Shown here piece after piece: positions 1-7,881 of a stretch of 64,000 bases of DNA. The stretch is from positions 2,604,001 through 2,668,000 of the forward strand of contig NZ_JAPENY010000001.1 in the NCBI RefSeq assembly GCF_026341825.1. Reading direction: 5' to 3'. Position numbers and translations under genes: made by a program. Within the stretch, counting starts at the first letter, position 1, and every line of letters begins with the position of its first letter. The stretch comes from Streptomyces sp. NBC_00620. GTDB taxonomy: Bacteria; Actinomycetota; Actinomycetes; Streptomycetales; Streptomycetaceae. The notes under the pieces were generated by a model. It searched no databases, was not told the DNA's origin, and saw nothing but the letters and a program-made list of their open reading frames with translations.

Positions 1-1
1 T

Positions 2-1303
2 GACCTCGACACGGTCGCCGCGCACGAGCGGGAGCGGCAGCACGAGGCGCATGTCGCCTTCGAGGTCGAGGCACCGGACCCGTTGGTGCTGCGCGGCCTG
101 TGCGCGGTCTTCGGACGGTACGGCGCCACCCCCGACGGCGGCGGCTACAACCCGCACGAGAACGGCACGGTGTTCTACTTCACCGCGCCCGCCGAGGCCG
201 GCTACCGGCGCGTGGAGCTGTACGTCCCCGGCGACCACCGCGACGTCCTCGCCGCCCACCTCGACGAGCACCGTGAGCGGCAGCCCGCCGAGACCCTGCT
301 GCGCCTGCTGACCGGGGCGTGGACGACGCAGGCCCTGGCCGCGTTCGCGCGCCTGGAGGTGGCCGACGCGATGGACGAGGAGCGGGGTGTCGGCCTGGCG
401 GAACTGGCGCGGAACGTCGGTGCCTGCGCGCCGAACCTGGCCACCCTGCTGCGCTACCTCACCATGCTCGGCGCGGTGAGCGAGGACCGCGACGGTTTCC
501 GGCTCACGGACACCGGCGCCCTGCTCCGCGCAGACACCGAAGGGTCGATGCGGGCGCTGGCGCTGATGTACGGGGGACCGTTCTACGAGTCCTTCGCCGG
601 GCTCGATCACACCGTGCGCACCGGGCAGGTCGCCTTCGAGCAGCGCTTCGGCGAGAACCACTTCGACCACTTCGCCCGCGATCCCGAACTCGCCGAACTC
701 TTCGACCGGTCGATGGCCGCCGGTTCACGGATGTTCGACCCGCTGCCCACCCACCCGGTCCTCAACGCGGCGGCCGAAGGGGCCACCGTGGTCGACATCG
801 CGGGTGGCAACGGGGAGTTGCTCGGCCGAATCCTTTCCGCGCACCCCCGCCTCCACGGCGTACTCCTTGAGCGCCCGCACACCGTCGAGGCCGCCCGCTG
901 CCTCCTCGGTGCGGCCGGCCACACGGCGCGGTGCACCTTCCGGGCCGGCGATTTCGCGGACGTACCCGCGGGCGGCGACGTCTACGTCCTGTCGCGCGTC
1001 CTGCACGACTGGGACGACGAACGCTGCCGCGAGATCCTGCGCCACTGCGCCCGCGCGATGCCCGACACCGCCGACCTGCTCGTCGTCGAACGCGTCCTGC
1101 CCGCCGACGGTTCGGCCTCGCTGGCCACGGCCTGGGACCTGCACATGATGTGCAACGTAGGAGGCCGCGAACGGCGCGCCGACCACTACGCCCGGCTGTT
1201 CGCCGACGCGGGCCTCACCCTGGTGGGCCGGGCACCGCTGCCCCTGGACGGCAGCGTGCTGCACGTCCGCAGGACCGGGGCGGTGAACACCGGATCCGAG
1301 TAG
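2..1303 (+). CDS. SAM-dependent O-methyltransferase with N-terminal extra domain (5' end outside window)
   Basis: The reading frame is open to the left edge, so the true start lies outside the window. About the last 330 residues are a class I SAM methyltransferase of the acetylserotonin/hydroxyneurosporene O-methyltransferase type. A winged-helix dimerisation region (LLRYLTMLGAVSEDRDGFRLT) precedes the SAM-binding motif VVDIAGGNGELL and the catalytic-region motif RVLHDWDDERCREIL, whose His is the likely general base. Roughly 80 further residues upstream (FGRYGATPDGGGYNP, FYFTAPAEAGYRRVELYVPG) do not belong to the methyltransferase fold I recognise, so the protein looks like a fusion. The substrate is unknown. 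Such enzymes usually methylate small phenolic or polyketide metabolites. The next gene on the same strand starts 121 bases downstream. Confidence 0.85.
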   Translation, partial: DLDTVAAHERERQHEAHVAFEVEAPDPLVLRGLCAVFGRYGATPDGGGYNPHENGTVFYFTAPAEAGYRRVELYVPGDHRDVLAAHLDEHRERQPAETLLRLLTGAWTTQALAAFARLEVADAMDEERGVGLAELARNVGACAPNLATLLRYLTMLGAVSEDRDGFRLTDTGALLRADTEGSMRALALMYGGPFYESFAGLDHTVRTGQVAFEQRFGENHFDHFARDPELAELFDRSMAAGSRMFDPLPTHPVLNAAAEGATVVDIAGGNGELLGRILSAHPRLHGVLLERPHTVEAARCLLGAAGHTARCTFRAGDFADVPAGGDVYVLSRVLHDWDDERCREILRHCARAMPDTADLLVVERVLPADGSASLATAWDLHMMCNVGGRERRADHYARLFADAGLTLVGRAPLPLDGSVLHVRRTGAVNTGSE

Positions 1304-1424
1304 CCCTTGCCGGTGTCGGATGATCGCTTGCGTTCCTCACCCCGGCCGAATCAACTCTCCTGGCAGAGTGGCTGAACCGCCTCTCGAACGAGTGAGGGCG
1401 CGGGTGACGGGGGAGAGGCGTCGG

Positions 1425-2264
1425 ATGACACAGACCACGTTTCGTATCGGCGGGGACCTGACCGTGGGGCGGCTCGGGTTCGGGGCCATGCGGCTGCCGA
1501 CCGGTCCGGGACCGGACCGGAAGGCTGCCATCGGGGTCGCCCGGCGGGCCGTCGAACTGGGCGTCACGCTGATCGACACCGCCCACCTGTACGGCGGGGG
1601 AGCCAACGAGGAACTCCTCGCCGAGGCCCTTCACCCCTACCCGGACGGGCTGTTGATCACCACCAAGGTCGGTGTGGCGCGCTCGGAGTCGACGGGGGAG
1701 TGGGGTCTCGACGGCCGCCCCGCGGTGCTGCGCGCTCAGGTCGACCTGGCCCTCCGCCGGCTCCGCGTCGACCGGATCGAGCTGCTCCAGCTCCACCGCA
1801 TCGATCCGGAGACCCCGCTCGCCGACCAGCTCGGCACGCTGCGGGAGCTCCGGGCCGAGGGCAAGGTGGGCCGGATCGGCCTGTCCGAGGTGACCGTCGA
1901 CGAGCTCGACCGGTCACGGGAGATCGTCGACATCGCCAGCGTCCAGAACCGCTACAACCTGCTCGACCGCGAGTACGAGCCCGTGCTCGCGGCCTGCGAG
2001 GCGGCGGGGATCGCGTTCCTGCCGTGGCGGCCGGTCGCGGCGGGGGACTTCGGCGCGCGGGCCGAGATCGCCGCCGTGGCGTCCGAACTCGACGCCACCC
2101 CCACGCAACTCTCCCTCGCGTGGCTTCTGGCGCACTCGCCGGTCATCCTCCCGATCCCGGGCACCGCCCGCATCGACCACCTGGAGGAGAACCTCGCCGC
2201 CACACGCCTCCGACCGACTCCGGAGCAACTGGCGCGCCTGGACGGGCTGTTCGAGCGGGGATAG
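1425..2264 (+). CDS. Aldo/keto reductase
   Basis: This 279-residue protein is an NADPH-dependent aldo/keto reductase, a cytosolic TIM barrel that reduces carbonyl groups. The catalytic tetrad is visible: Asp and Tyr in LIDTAHLYGGGANEELL, Lys in LLITTKVG and His in LLQLHRID. The C-terminal half has the usual SVQNRYNLLDREYEPVL and LPIPGTARIDHLEENL segments, the latter contributing to the cofactor phosphate site. I chose the ATG at 1425 because GGGAGAGG lies six bases upstream; an upstream in-frame GTG at 1320 has no comparable site. The length fits the shorter, SCO-type branch of the family. The natural substrate cannot be read from the sequence. Confidence 0.93.
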   Translation: MTQTTFRIGGDLTVGRLGFGAMRLPTGPGPDRKAAIGVARRAVELGVTLIDTAHLYGGGANEELLAEALHPYPDGLLITTKVGVARSESTGEWGLDGRPAVLRAQVDLALRRLRVDRIELLQLHRIDPETPLADQLGTLRELRAEGKVGRIGLSEVTVDELDRSREIVDIASVQNRYNLLDREYEPVLAACEAAGIAFLPWRPVAAGDFGARAEIAAVASELDATPTQLSLAWLLAHSPVILPIPGTARIDHLEENLAATRLRPTPEQLARLDGLFERG

Positions 2265-2414
2265 CGGCTACTTCGAGCTTCGAGCAGGGACAGCGGCTAC
2301 GAGGCCACAACGAGGGCGCAACGAGTGGGCGGCGGCGCCGCGGTTCGACGTGGGGCGTCCCTACCATTCGGTGTGCAGGGGGGCCAAGCACGGTTCCCCC
2401 GGGCAGGGGGGTCT

Positions 2415-2945
2415 GTGAAGTCGACCGTTTTACGACCGGTGTTGCGCCGCTTCGTCGGCGCTGTCGCCGTCGGCGTGGCCCTGGCCGCAACCTCAGGGTG
2501 CACGGTGCCCATCGATGCCGTCGCCGGCATCTCCGTGACCGACGACGGCCAACTGCTCGGCGTCATGATGGTCTGCGGGCATCAGATCGACGGCGCGAGC
2601 CTCTACGTGGACAGCGCCGACGTCGACGACGAGGTGACGGTCGGTTCATGGGACGCCGACCGGCCCCTCAAGGACGGTCTCGCCACCTGGAACCTCGATT
2701 CTCCCTCCGCCGGGTGGACCGCGACCCGGTCTCTCCAACCGCTCACCGCCAAGACCACCTACGCCTTCTACGGCTGGACCAAGGACAACTCGTCCTCGTC
2801 GAGCAGCGTCTCCTTCACTCTGACCGACCGGGACCTGCTCACCCCTGGAACGGTCCGCTACGAGGACGGCTCCGGCGACGGCGACGAATCCGCGGTCACC
2901 GTCCCCTTGGCGGAGTTCAAAGCCAAGGCTTGCGAGGACAGTTGA
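2415..2945 (+). CDS. Putative secreted lipoprotein with a TTA codon
   Basis: A 176-residue protein with a basic N-terminus, a hydrophobic stretch (FVGAVAVGVALAATSGC) and a cysteine that could be lipidated. The lipobox is weak because the -3 residue is Thr. The rest is predicted extracellular, has many Ser and Asp residues and matches no family I recognise. The GTG at 2415 follows a G-rich ribosome site (GGCAGGGGGG). Codon 6 is TTA (2430-2432), the codon read only by the bldA tRNA in Streptomyces, so synthesis is probably linked to development. Its stop overlaps the TTG start of the following acetyltransferase by four bases, suggesting translational coupling. Confidence 0.75.
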   Translation: MKSTVLRPVLRRFVGAVAVGVALAATSGCTVPIDAVAGISVTDDGQLLGVMMVCGHQIDGASLYVDSADVDDEVTVGSWDADRPLKDGLATWNLDSPSAGWTATRSLQPLTAKTTYAFYGWTKDNSSSSSSVSFTLTDRDLLTPGTVRYEDGSGDGDESAVTVPLAEFKAKACEDS

Positions 2946-3535
2946 CGCCGACATCGTTCTGGACGGGCAAGCGGGTACGTCTGCGCGGTATCGAGCCCGA
3001 CGACTGGACCGCGTTCATGCGCTTCGCCGTGGACGAGGAGCGGTTGGGAGACCTGCTGCAGCCACCTCGCTCCGCCGAGGGCTTCCGTACCTGGGCGACG
3101 GAGCAGGCCACTTCCAAGTCCGACGGCGAATGCTTCAGGTTGGCTGTCGAAGCCGTCGAGACGGGGGAAATAGTCGGCACTGTCGGCTCGCATCACGCTG
3201 ATCCACGTGCGGGCTGGTTCGAGTACGGGGTCACGATGGGCGCTGATCATCGGCGCAAGGGCTACGCGGCAGAAGCCGTGGTGACGCTGCTGCGTTTCAT
3301 GTTCGCCGAGCGGCGCTATCACAAGTGCCTGGCGCGGGTCTTCGCACACAACGAGGCATCGTTGGCCCTTCATCGGCGGCTCGGTTTCGTCGAGGAGGGG
3401 CGCCTCCGTGATCACGTCTTCTTCGCTGGTCGTTACCACGATGTCGTCATGCTGGGCATGCTCGCCGACGAGTTCACGCGGCTGCACTCGATGAGCGGGC
3501 AGCTGGATTCCGCGTCCAACGCAACTCGTATTTGA
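2942..3535 (+). CDS. GNAT family N-acetyltransferase (RimJ/RimL type)
   Basis: A 197-residue acetyl-CoA-dependent N-acetyltransferase. The opening FWTGKRVRLRGIEPDDWTAF is the usual start of the RimJ/RimL-like group (acetyltransferase_3 type). The acetyl-CoA-binding segment is GADHRRKGYAAEAVVTLLRF, followed by the conserved HNEASLALHRRLGFVEEGRLRDHVFFAGRYHDVVMLGML ending, here read in two pieces. The start is taken as TTG at 2942, which overlaps the stop of the lipoprotein gene in TTGA and has GAGG a few bases upstream. This implies coupled translation. The acetylated substrate may be a protein N-terminus or a small amine and cannot be decided from sequence. Confidence 0.85.
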   Translation: MTPTSFWTGKRVRLRGIEPDDWTAFMRFAVDEERLGDLLQPPRSAEGFRTWATEQATSKSDGECFRLAVEAVETGEIVGTVGSHHADPRAGWFEYGVTMGADHRRKGYAAEAVVTLLRFMFAERRYHKCLARVFAHNEASLALHRRLGFVEEGRLRDHVFFAGRYHDVVMLGMLADEFTRLHSMSGQLDSASNATRI

Positions 3536-3559
3536 CAGGTCCTGTCTCGTGCGCGGTGT

Positions 3560-3770
3560 CTACCGGTGCGTGCGGAGTCCGTCGAGGATGAGCGCGAGCA
3601 TGTGGGGTGCCCGGTCCACGGGGCCGGCCGCAGTGCGCCGGTGAGCTGGAGGAAGTCGCCCGGGTCGGCGTCCGGGCGGATGCTTCCGTCTTTCTTGCCG
3701 GCGTCGAGGAGTTCCGTGATCGCGGCGATGACCGGCCCGTAGCTCTGTTCGGCAATCGCCGGGCACAGCC
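3560..3770 (-). pseudogene. 3' remnant of a TetR-family regulator gene, frameshifted
   Basis: The minus strand encodes only the C-terminal ligand-binding end of a TetR regulator. PAIAEQSYGPVIAAITELL and GSIRPDADPGDFLQLTGAL are in one frame, then AAGPVDRAPHMLALILDGL is in another frame and ends at a stop at 3560. The DNA-binding N-terminus is absent, and the sequence changes abruptly near 3770 into the end of an oppositely oriented epimerase gene. The frame change near 3618-3625 looks like loss of a few bases inside the usual GALWRA motif. The fragment cannot make a functional regulator. Confidence 0.7.
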
Positions 3771-3772
3771 TG

Positions 3773-4054
3773 CGCGTCATCGACATCGCACGCATTCTGC
3801 ATGACCGCCTGGGTGAGCGCGCCGCGAAGGCCCCGAACCGTGAACTGCCCGTGTGGCTCGCACGCGCACTGGGCCTCGTGAACCCGGAACTGCGACTGCT
3901 CAAGCACCAGCTCGGCCGGGATCTCGACGCCACAAGCGCCAAAGCGGAGAAGCTTCTCGGGTGGCGAGCGCGTCCCATCGAGGACACCATTGCGGAAACC
4001 GCCGAGAGCCTCCTCGCCCACGGCATCGGGACAGGCCCTAGGGTCCAAAGCTAG
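3773..4054 (+). pseudogene. 3' remnant of an NAD-dependent epimerase/dehydratase gene
   Basis: The frame reads RVIDIARILHDRLGERAAKAP, then LPVWLARALGLVNPELRLL, then SAKAEKLLGWRARPIEDTI and ends at TAG 4052-4054. This is the C-terminal tail of a short-chain nucleoside-sugar-type epimerase (extended SDR). The Rossmann N-terminus with its GxxGxxG motif and the catalytic YxxxK are missing. A short in-frame start at 3851 exists but would make only this tail. The fragment abuts the TetR remnant head to head, as expected if one deletion removed the divergent promoter and both 5' ends. The stretch 4055-4129 downstream is non-coding. Confidence 0.65.
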
Positions 4055-4129
4055 ATAAAACCGAGGATCGAAAACCGGCACTGAGATTCAGCGCCGGGTT
4101 CTCGACCGGCCTCAGGAGCCACCAACGAG

Positions 4130-4597
4130 ATGATCTCTCTCCGCGAAGTGCGTGACAGCGACCTGTCCACCTTTTGGGAGCACCTGTCCGACCCCGCGGC
4201 ACAGCAGCTTGCCGCGTTCACCGGGAAGTACCACTACGACCGGGGGCTCTTCGACAGCCACTGGGCGAAGATCCGTTCCAACCCCGAGAACCTGATACGC
4301 ACCGTGCTTGCCGACGACGAGGTGGTCGGCCACGTCTCGGTGTACGGGCCGCCGGACGAACGCGAGGTCACGTACTGGATCGACCGGGCGCACTGGGGAC
4401 GCGGAATCGCCACGGCGGCGCTCACGGCGTTGCTCGAACTCGTCAGCACCCGGCCGCTGTACGCCCGCGCGGCAGCCGATAACGCCGGCTCGATCCGCGT
4501 ACTGGAAAAATCCGGCTTCGTCCTCACCGGGCACGACAAAGGCTTTGCCCAGGCTCGCGACGGTGAGATCGACGAATCCGTACTCACCCTGAACTGA
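4130..4597 (+). CDS. GNAT family N-acetyltransferase
   Basis: A 155-residue, single-domain acetyltransferase. ISLREVRDSDLSTFWEHLSDP is the first strand-helix unit. VVGHVSVYGPPDEREVTYWI leads into the acetyl-CoA loop RAHWGRGIATAALTALLEL, and AADNAGSIRVLEKSGFVLTG is the typical C-terminal acceptor-side motif. The start ATG has CAGGAG about eleven bases upstream. The gene ends 26 bases before the convergent deazaflavin reductase gene. It is a second GNAT gene within 1.2 kb, but the two are not close paralogues. The substrate is unknown. Confidence 0.88.
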   Translation: MISLREVRDSDLSTFWEHLSDPAAQQLAAFTGKYHYDRGLFDSHWAKIRSNPENLIRTVLADDEVVGHVSVYGPPDEREVTYWIDRAHWGRGIATAALTALLELVSTRPLYARAAADNAGSIRVLEKSGFVLTGHDKGFAQARDGEIDESVLTLN

Positions 4598-4623
4598 AGC
4601 CGAAGCCGTTCGCCCCGGCCCGG

Positions 4624-5022
4624 TCAGCCGTCCGTCAGATCCACCCGTACCGTCAGCAGGTTCGTCCCGAGCGCGGCCACCGCGACGCTGTTGAGCCGTG
4701 GCAGGGACCTGAGCCGTTCGCGAGCGTCGTCCTGGGTCAGCAGGTGGGCCGTGCCGTGGTGCCAACGTCCCTTTACGCGGACCCGGACGCTCGGGTCGGC
4801 CTTGATGTTCCGCACGTACTGCGACTTGTCGCCGTACTCGGACACGATCCAGAACTCCGTCCCGACGCGGCGCCCGCCGACCGGGGTTCGGCGGGGCAGC
4901 CCCGACTTACGCCCCGTGGTCTCCAGGAGCGTCTGGAACGGCAGCAGTTTCGTGACCGGGTTGCCGATCCGCCGCTGGAACGACGTGACCAGCCGGAACT
5001 TGAGATCGTGATCGCGGGGCAT
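4624..5022 (-). CDS. Nitroreductase-family deazaflavin (F420)-dependent oxidoreductase
   Basis: A 132-residue protein of the Ddn/FDOR split beta-barrel family, which uses reduced coenzyme F420 to reduce small molecules. The family signature is LLPFQTLLETTGRKSGLPRR followed by TPVGGRRVGTEFWIVSEYGD, with the F420-contacting region KSQYVRNIKADPSVRVRVKG. The full domain is present and the length is normal for the shorter members. An F420 biosynthesis gene (fbiC, 15.4 kb) and an LLM oxidoreductase (44.7 kb) are in the same window, consistent with an F420-using organism. The substrate is unknown. Confidence 0.85.
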   Translation of the reverse strand: MPRDHDLKFRLVTSFQRRIGNPVTKLLPFQTLLETTGRKSGLPRRTPVGGRRVGTEFWIVSEYGDKSQYVRNIKADPSVRVRVKGRWHHGTAHLLTQDDARERLRSLPRLNSVAVAALGTNLLTVRVDLTDG

Positions 5023-5061
5023 GTGGGGGCGCTTTCGTTGGGGGACCGGGGGAGGGGCAGT

Positions 5062-5244
5062 TCAGGTGCGGTTCTTCTTGAGCGCCCGGAGGAGAGTGGT
5101 GAAGGTTTCCGGGTGGGCCGAGAGTATGGCTCGGGTGGGGTCGCTGCTTTCGGTGAGATGGATCGTTTTTGCGGTGCGGGCGACGTGGACGCAGGATTCG
5201 CCCTGCCCGCAGTAGGACGACTTCTGCCAGGGGTGCTCAAGCAT
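5062..5244 (-). CDS. DUF397 small protein, WhiJ module 1
   Basis: A 60-residue acidic protein with the DUF397 signature WQKSSYCGQGESCVHVA, then KTIHLTESSDPTRAILSAHP. DUF397 genes typically accompany WhiJ-like XRE regulators and are thought to modulate them, possibly as an antitoxin-like or antirepressor partner. Here it lies 10 bases downstream of such a regulator on the same strand, so the two are almost certainly co-transcribed. The protein lacks the usual long Asp/Glu-rich C-terminal part and ends with basic residues (LKKNRT). Confidence 0.85.
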   Translation of the reverse strand: MLEHPWQKSSYCGQGESCVHVARTAKTIHLTESSDPTRAILSAHPETFTTLLRALKKNRT

Positions 5245-5254
5245 CTCGTTCCCT

Positions 5255-6106
5255 TCACAGGTCTTGAGTGATGGTGTGGATGAAGTCGCGGGACTTCTCA
5301 GGTGGGAGCGCCACGGACTCCATACGGTCGAGGAGCACGCGGTACATCTGCAACTGGGCTTCGGCGTCCACGAGTGCGGGTCCGTGCGACTGGTCGAGGG
5401 AGACGGTGTCCAGTTGGGACACGGGGCCGTAGACGTACAGAATCGTCTGGCCCGAGCCGGGATAGGCGCCGATGGAGAACGGGATCACTTGAAGGGTGAT
5501 GTGTTCGCGTTCGCTCTGCTCGACGAGGTGCTCGAGTTGGCGCCTTGCGACCGATGGGCCGCCGACCGGTACGCGCAGGGCCGCCTCGTGGACGATCGCG
5601 TGGAACGGGATCGGTTCGGCGCGGTCCAGTAGCGCCTGGCGCTGAAGCCGGTGGTTCACGCGGTGCTCAATATCGGTGCGGGAGAACTCCGGTACGACCT
5701 GACGGAAGATCTCGCGGGCGTGGTCCGTGGTCTGGAGCAGGCCCGGGACGTGCGCGGTGTTGGCGGACCATAGCCGTGTGGCGTGGTGCTCCAACTCGCC
5801 GATGTCCAGAAGCGTGGTGGGCAGTACCTCCCGGAACGTCTCCCACCAGCCTCCCTTCCGCTCCGTGGCCAACTCGATCAGCCCGTCGACGTACGCGCTG
5901 TCGGAGCAGCGGTAGATACGGGCCAGCGCGCGCAACCTGTCGGGGCTCACGCCGAACCGGCTGGCCTCGATGTTGCTGAGCTGCGCCTGGCTGACCCCGA
6001 GTTGGCGGGCGCCCTCTGTGACGGTCAGCCCCGCGCGCTCGCGCAGCCGCCGCAGCTCCGTGCCGAGGCGCAGTCGACGGGCGGTGGTGGCGGTCCTGGG
6101 CGCCAT
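5255..6106 (-). CDS. XRE/DUF5753 (WhiJ-like) transcriptional regulator, module 1
   Basis: A 283-residue DNA-binding protein. Residues about 13-70 form the helix-turn-helix (LRRLRERAGLTVTEGARQLG, VSQAQLSNIEASRFGVSPDR). The rest is the DUF5753 ligand or partner-binding domain, recognised by GWWETFREVLP, VPGLLQTTDHAREIF and LEHLVEQSEREHITLQVIPF. The family includes WhiJ, a repressor of Streptomyces development. It is followed by a DUF397 gene and lies divergently opposite an AbaA-like HATPase gene (6318), the classical three-part module. A near-perfect dyad at 6146-6168, about 40 bases upstream of the start, is a candidate autoregulatory site. Confidence 0.92.
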   Translation of the reverse strand: MAPRTATTARRLRLGTELRRLRERAGLTVTEGARQLGVSQAQLSNIEASRFGVSPDRLRALARIYRCSDSAYVDGLIELATERKGGWWETFREVLPTTLLDIGELEHHATRLWSANTAHVPGLLQTTDHAREIFRQVVPEFSRTDIEHRVNHRLQRQALLDRAEPIPFHAIVHEAALRVPVGGPSVARRQLEHLVEQSEREHITLQVIPFSIGAYPGSGQTILYVYGPVSQLDTVSLDQSHGPALVDAEAQLQMYRVLLDRMESVALPPEKSRDFIHTITQDL

Positions 6107-6145
6107 GACTCAACTCTCCTTGAACGGGCGAGCGTTGGGGTCACC

Positions 6146-6168
6146 CACACGAGGGAAAACCTCATGTG
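6146..6168. promoter_or_regulatory. Inverted repeat upstream of XRE regulator 1
   Basis: Arms CACACGAGG and CCTCATGTG match at 8 of 9 positions around the loop GAAAA. The repeat lies about 40 bases upstream of the regulator start, in the divergent space shared with the HATPase gene. Autoregulation is inferred only from position. Confidence 0.4.
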
Positions 6169-6317
6169 ATTGCCGAAATGGGAAATGTATTAAGTCGTGA
6201 GCCGCTAGCTTACTGACTCAGGCGCCCCGCCCGGGAGTACCCCGCTCGACGGAGCGGCATCGTCACTGGGCTCCGCAGACCAACGACCCCAACTCCCTCT
6301 CGTGATCGGAAACTTCC

Positions 6318-6743
6318 ATGGCAACCGTATCCCCGCCCTGGTCCTACACCCTGCAACTTCCGCACGATCCGCGGGCTCCGGGCATCGCCCGGGGAACCCT
6401 CAGGCTGATTCTGGCCGCCCATGAGATGTCCGAACTCGCCCCCACGGCAGAGCTGTTGGCGACGGAGCTGCTCACGAACTCGCACCGTCACACCAGTGGC
6501 CCGTACGCCCTGCGGGTCCTGTCGACCGAGTCGGACCGGCTGCGGGTCGCCGTATGGGACTCCGACCCGAGAGTCCCGCCCGGCTTCAGCGACGTACCCC
6601 CGCAGGCCGCGGAAACCGCCGAGCACGGCCGAGGCCTGCACCTCGTACGGGCCTGCGCCGACACGTGGGGCGCGTCCGTGCTGCGCGAACTGGGCGCGTC
6701 GAAGGGCGGCAAGCTGCTGTGGGCCGAATGCGGCGCGGGGTGA
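6318..6743 (+). CDS. AbaA-like ATP-binding protein (HATPase_c, anti-sigma-factor type)
   Basis: A 141-residue GHKL-type ATPase domain without a histidine kinase dimerisation part. The N-box is LLATELLTNSHRHT (Asn54 for Mg-ATP), the G1 box VAVWDSDP (about 76-83), and the G2-like loop GRGLHLVRACADTWG (about 106-120). The family includes SpoIIAB/RsbW-like serine kinases and the AbaA OrfD-type partners of WhiJ regulators. It is divergent from the XRE gene with a 211-base spacer, so the three genes form one regulatory module. It might phosphorylate or sequester a partner protein; no anti-anti-sigma gene is adjacent. Confidence 0.85.
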   Translation: MATVSPPWSYTLQLPHDPRAPGIARGTLRLILAAHEMSELAPTAELLATELLTNSHRHTSGPYALRVLSTESDRLRVAVWDSDPRVPPGFSDVPPQAAETAEHGRGLHLVRACADTWGASVLRELGASKGGKLLWAECGAG

Positions 6744-6753
6744 CGGTCTGGTG

Positions 6754-7650
6754 TCACCCCGCCTTCGCCGGGTCGATCCCGTGCAGGGTGGCGGCGGCCA
6801 CGGCCTGCTGCACAGCGCAGGCTTCCTGCTCGTCCGCCGGGGCGGCCCACAGCGGTATGAGGCGTGACGCGGAGGACGAGGAGTCCATACGCAGGTAGTG
6901 ACAGACGTCGTTGATACGCAGGGCGACGAGGTACAGGTCATCGCTCTCGGCCTTGCCGGAGACCTTGCTCACGGTGTCCCCGGCGCCGACCAGCCCCCTG
7001 TCCTTCAGGAAGTCCGTGGCGCCCTGCGGGGTATGGGGATATCCCGAGGTCGTCATTGCCCGGTACGCGTTCGTGCCGGTGGGCTGCCGTGAGAGCAGTA
7101 CGCCCATCTGCGCCGCGAGGCTGCCGGGCGTGCCGTCGGCGCGCGCGGCCGGGCAGGCCATGGGGGACTGTTCCACGCTGTGCGAGCCGAGACTGAAGGT
7201 GTAGCGGTAGCAGCGGACGGGGTAGGCGTCGGCGGCGACGGTCTCCTTGCTCGGCGGCACCAGCCCCAGCATCACCGTCGCCGTGTGCACGCTGAGGCTG
7301 CCGGGCTCACCCTGCGCCGTGCCGGAGCTCAGCACCGCTCCGCCGTGCGCCTCGACCTGAGCGACGATCGTGCCCTCGGTGAACTGGCCCCCGTAGGTCC
7401 CACCCCCCGAGTAGAAACCTGCGTTCAGGTCCTGGCGGAGGGCCTCGGCGACATCGGCGGCCTGTCCGTCGACGGCGGACGTGTCCGGAGCGTCGCCCCT
7501 CTGGTACAGCAAGGTGCCGCCCACTCCCGCGGCCCCGGCGACGAGCGCTGTCACCGCGAACAGCAGAGCCTGCAACGCGGCGCCGCGCTTCCGCACCGCC
7601 CCGGGACCGGGCGGCCGGTCCTGCTGAGCCTCCACAACGTCCGTCGCCAT
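6754..7650 (-). CDS. Membrane-anchored protein of unknown function
   Basis: A 298-residue protein with a 30-residue cytoplasmic tail, one transmembrane helix (about residues 25-49, ALQALLFAVTALVAGAAGVG) and a long extracytoplasmic domain. The outer domain contains four Cys (YPVRCYRY, SPMACPAA, NDVCHYLR, QEACAVQ) that could form two disulfides. I recognise no catalytic motif. Streptomyces genomes carry several such single-pass proteins. The gene converges on the HATPase gene with only 10 bases between stops, so it is probably unrelated to that module. Confidence 0.7.
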   Translation of the reverse strand: MATDVVEAQQDRPPGPGAVRKRGAALQALLFAVTALVAGAAGVGGTLLYQRGDAPDTSAVDGQAADVAEALRQDLNAGFYSGGGTYGGQFTEGTIVAQVEAHGGAVLSSGTAQGEPGSLSVHTATVMLGLVPPSKETVAADAYPVRCYRYTFSLGSHSVEQSPMACPAARADGTPGSLAAQMGVLLSRQPTGTNAYRAMTTSGYPHTPQGATDFLKDRGLVGAGDTVSKVSGKAESDDLYLVALRINDVCHYLRMDSSSSASRLIPLWAAPADEQEACAVQQAVAAATLHGIDPAKAG

Positions 7651-7881
7651 GTCTTCCCCCTGCCGGTATGCCGCCTCAACTCGCTCGCTGCCGCCGAATA
7701 CTGCCAGTTGCCGGTGCCACCCAATTTCTTTTTACTGATCGTTTCAGAATGCTTTTCGGAGCCGCCCGAGGCAGCTCATGCATGGCGGCGGTACTTGTCC
7801 ACAGGCCTTCCGGAAGCTGATCAACTGGGCGTAATCTCCGTGCCACACAAGATCTTCACGCCACGGTCAGGGGGAGGCCGC

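Noticed and set aside
1700..2941. Long plus-strand open frame overlapping the aldo/keto reductase and lipoprotein genes
   Set aside because: Only its 3' part (from 2942) encodes a real protein. The rest is out of frame with two supported genes and is Arg/Pro-rich.
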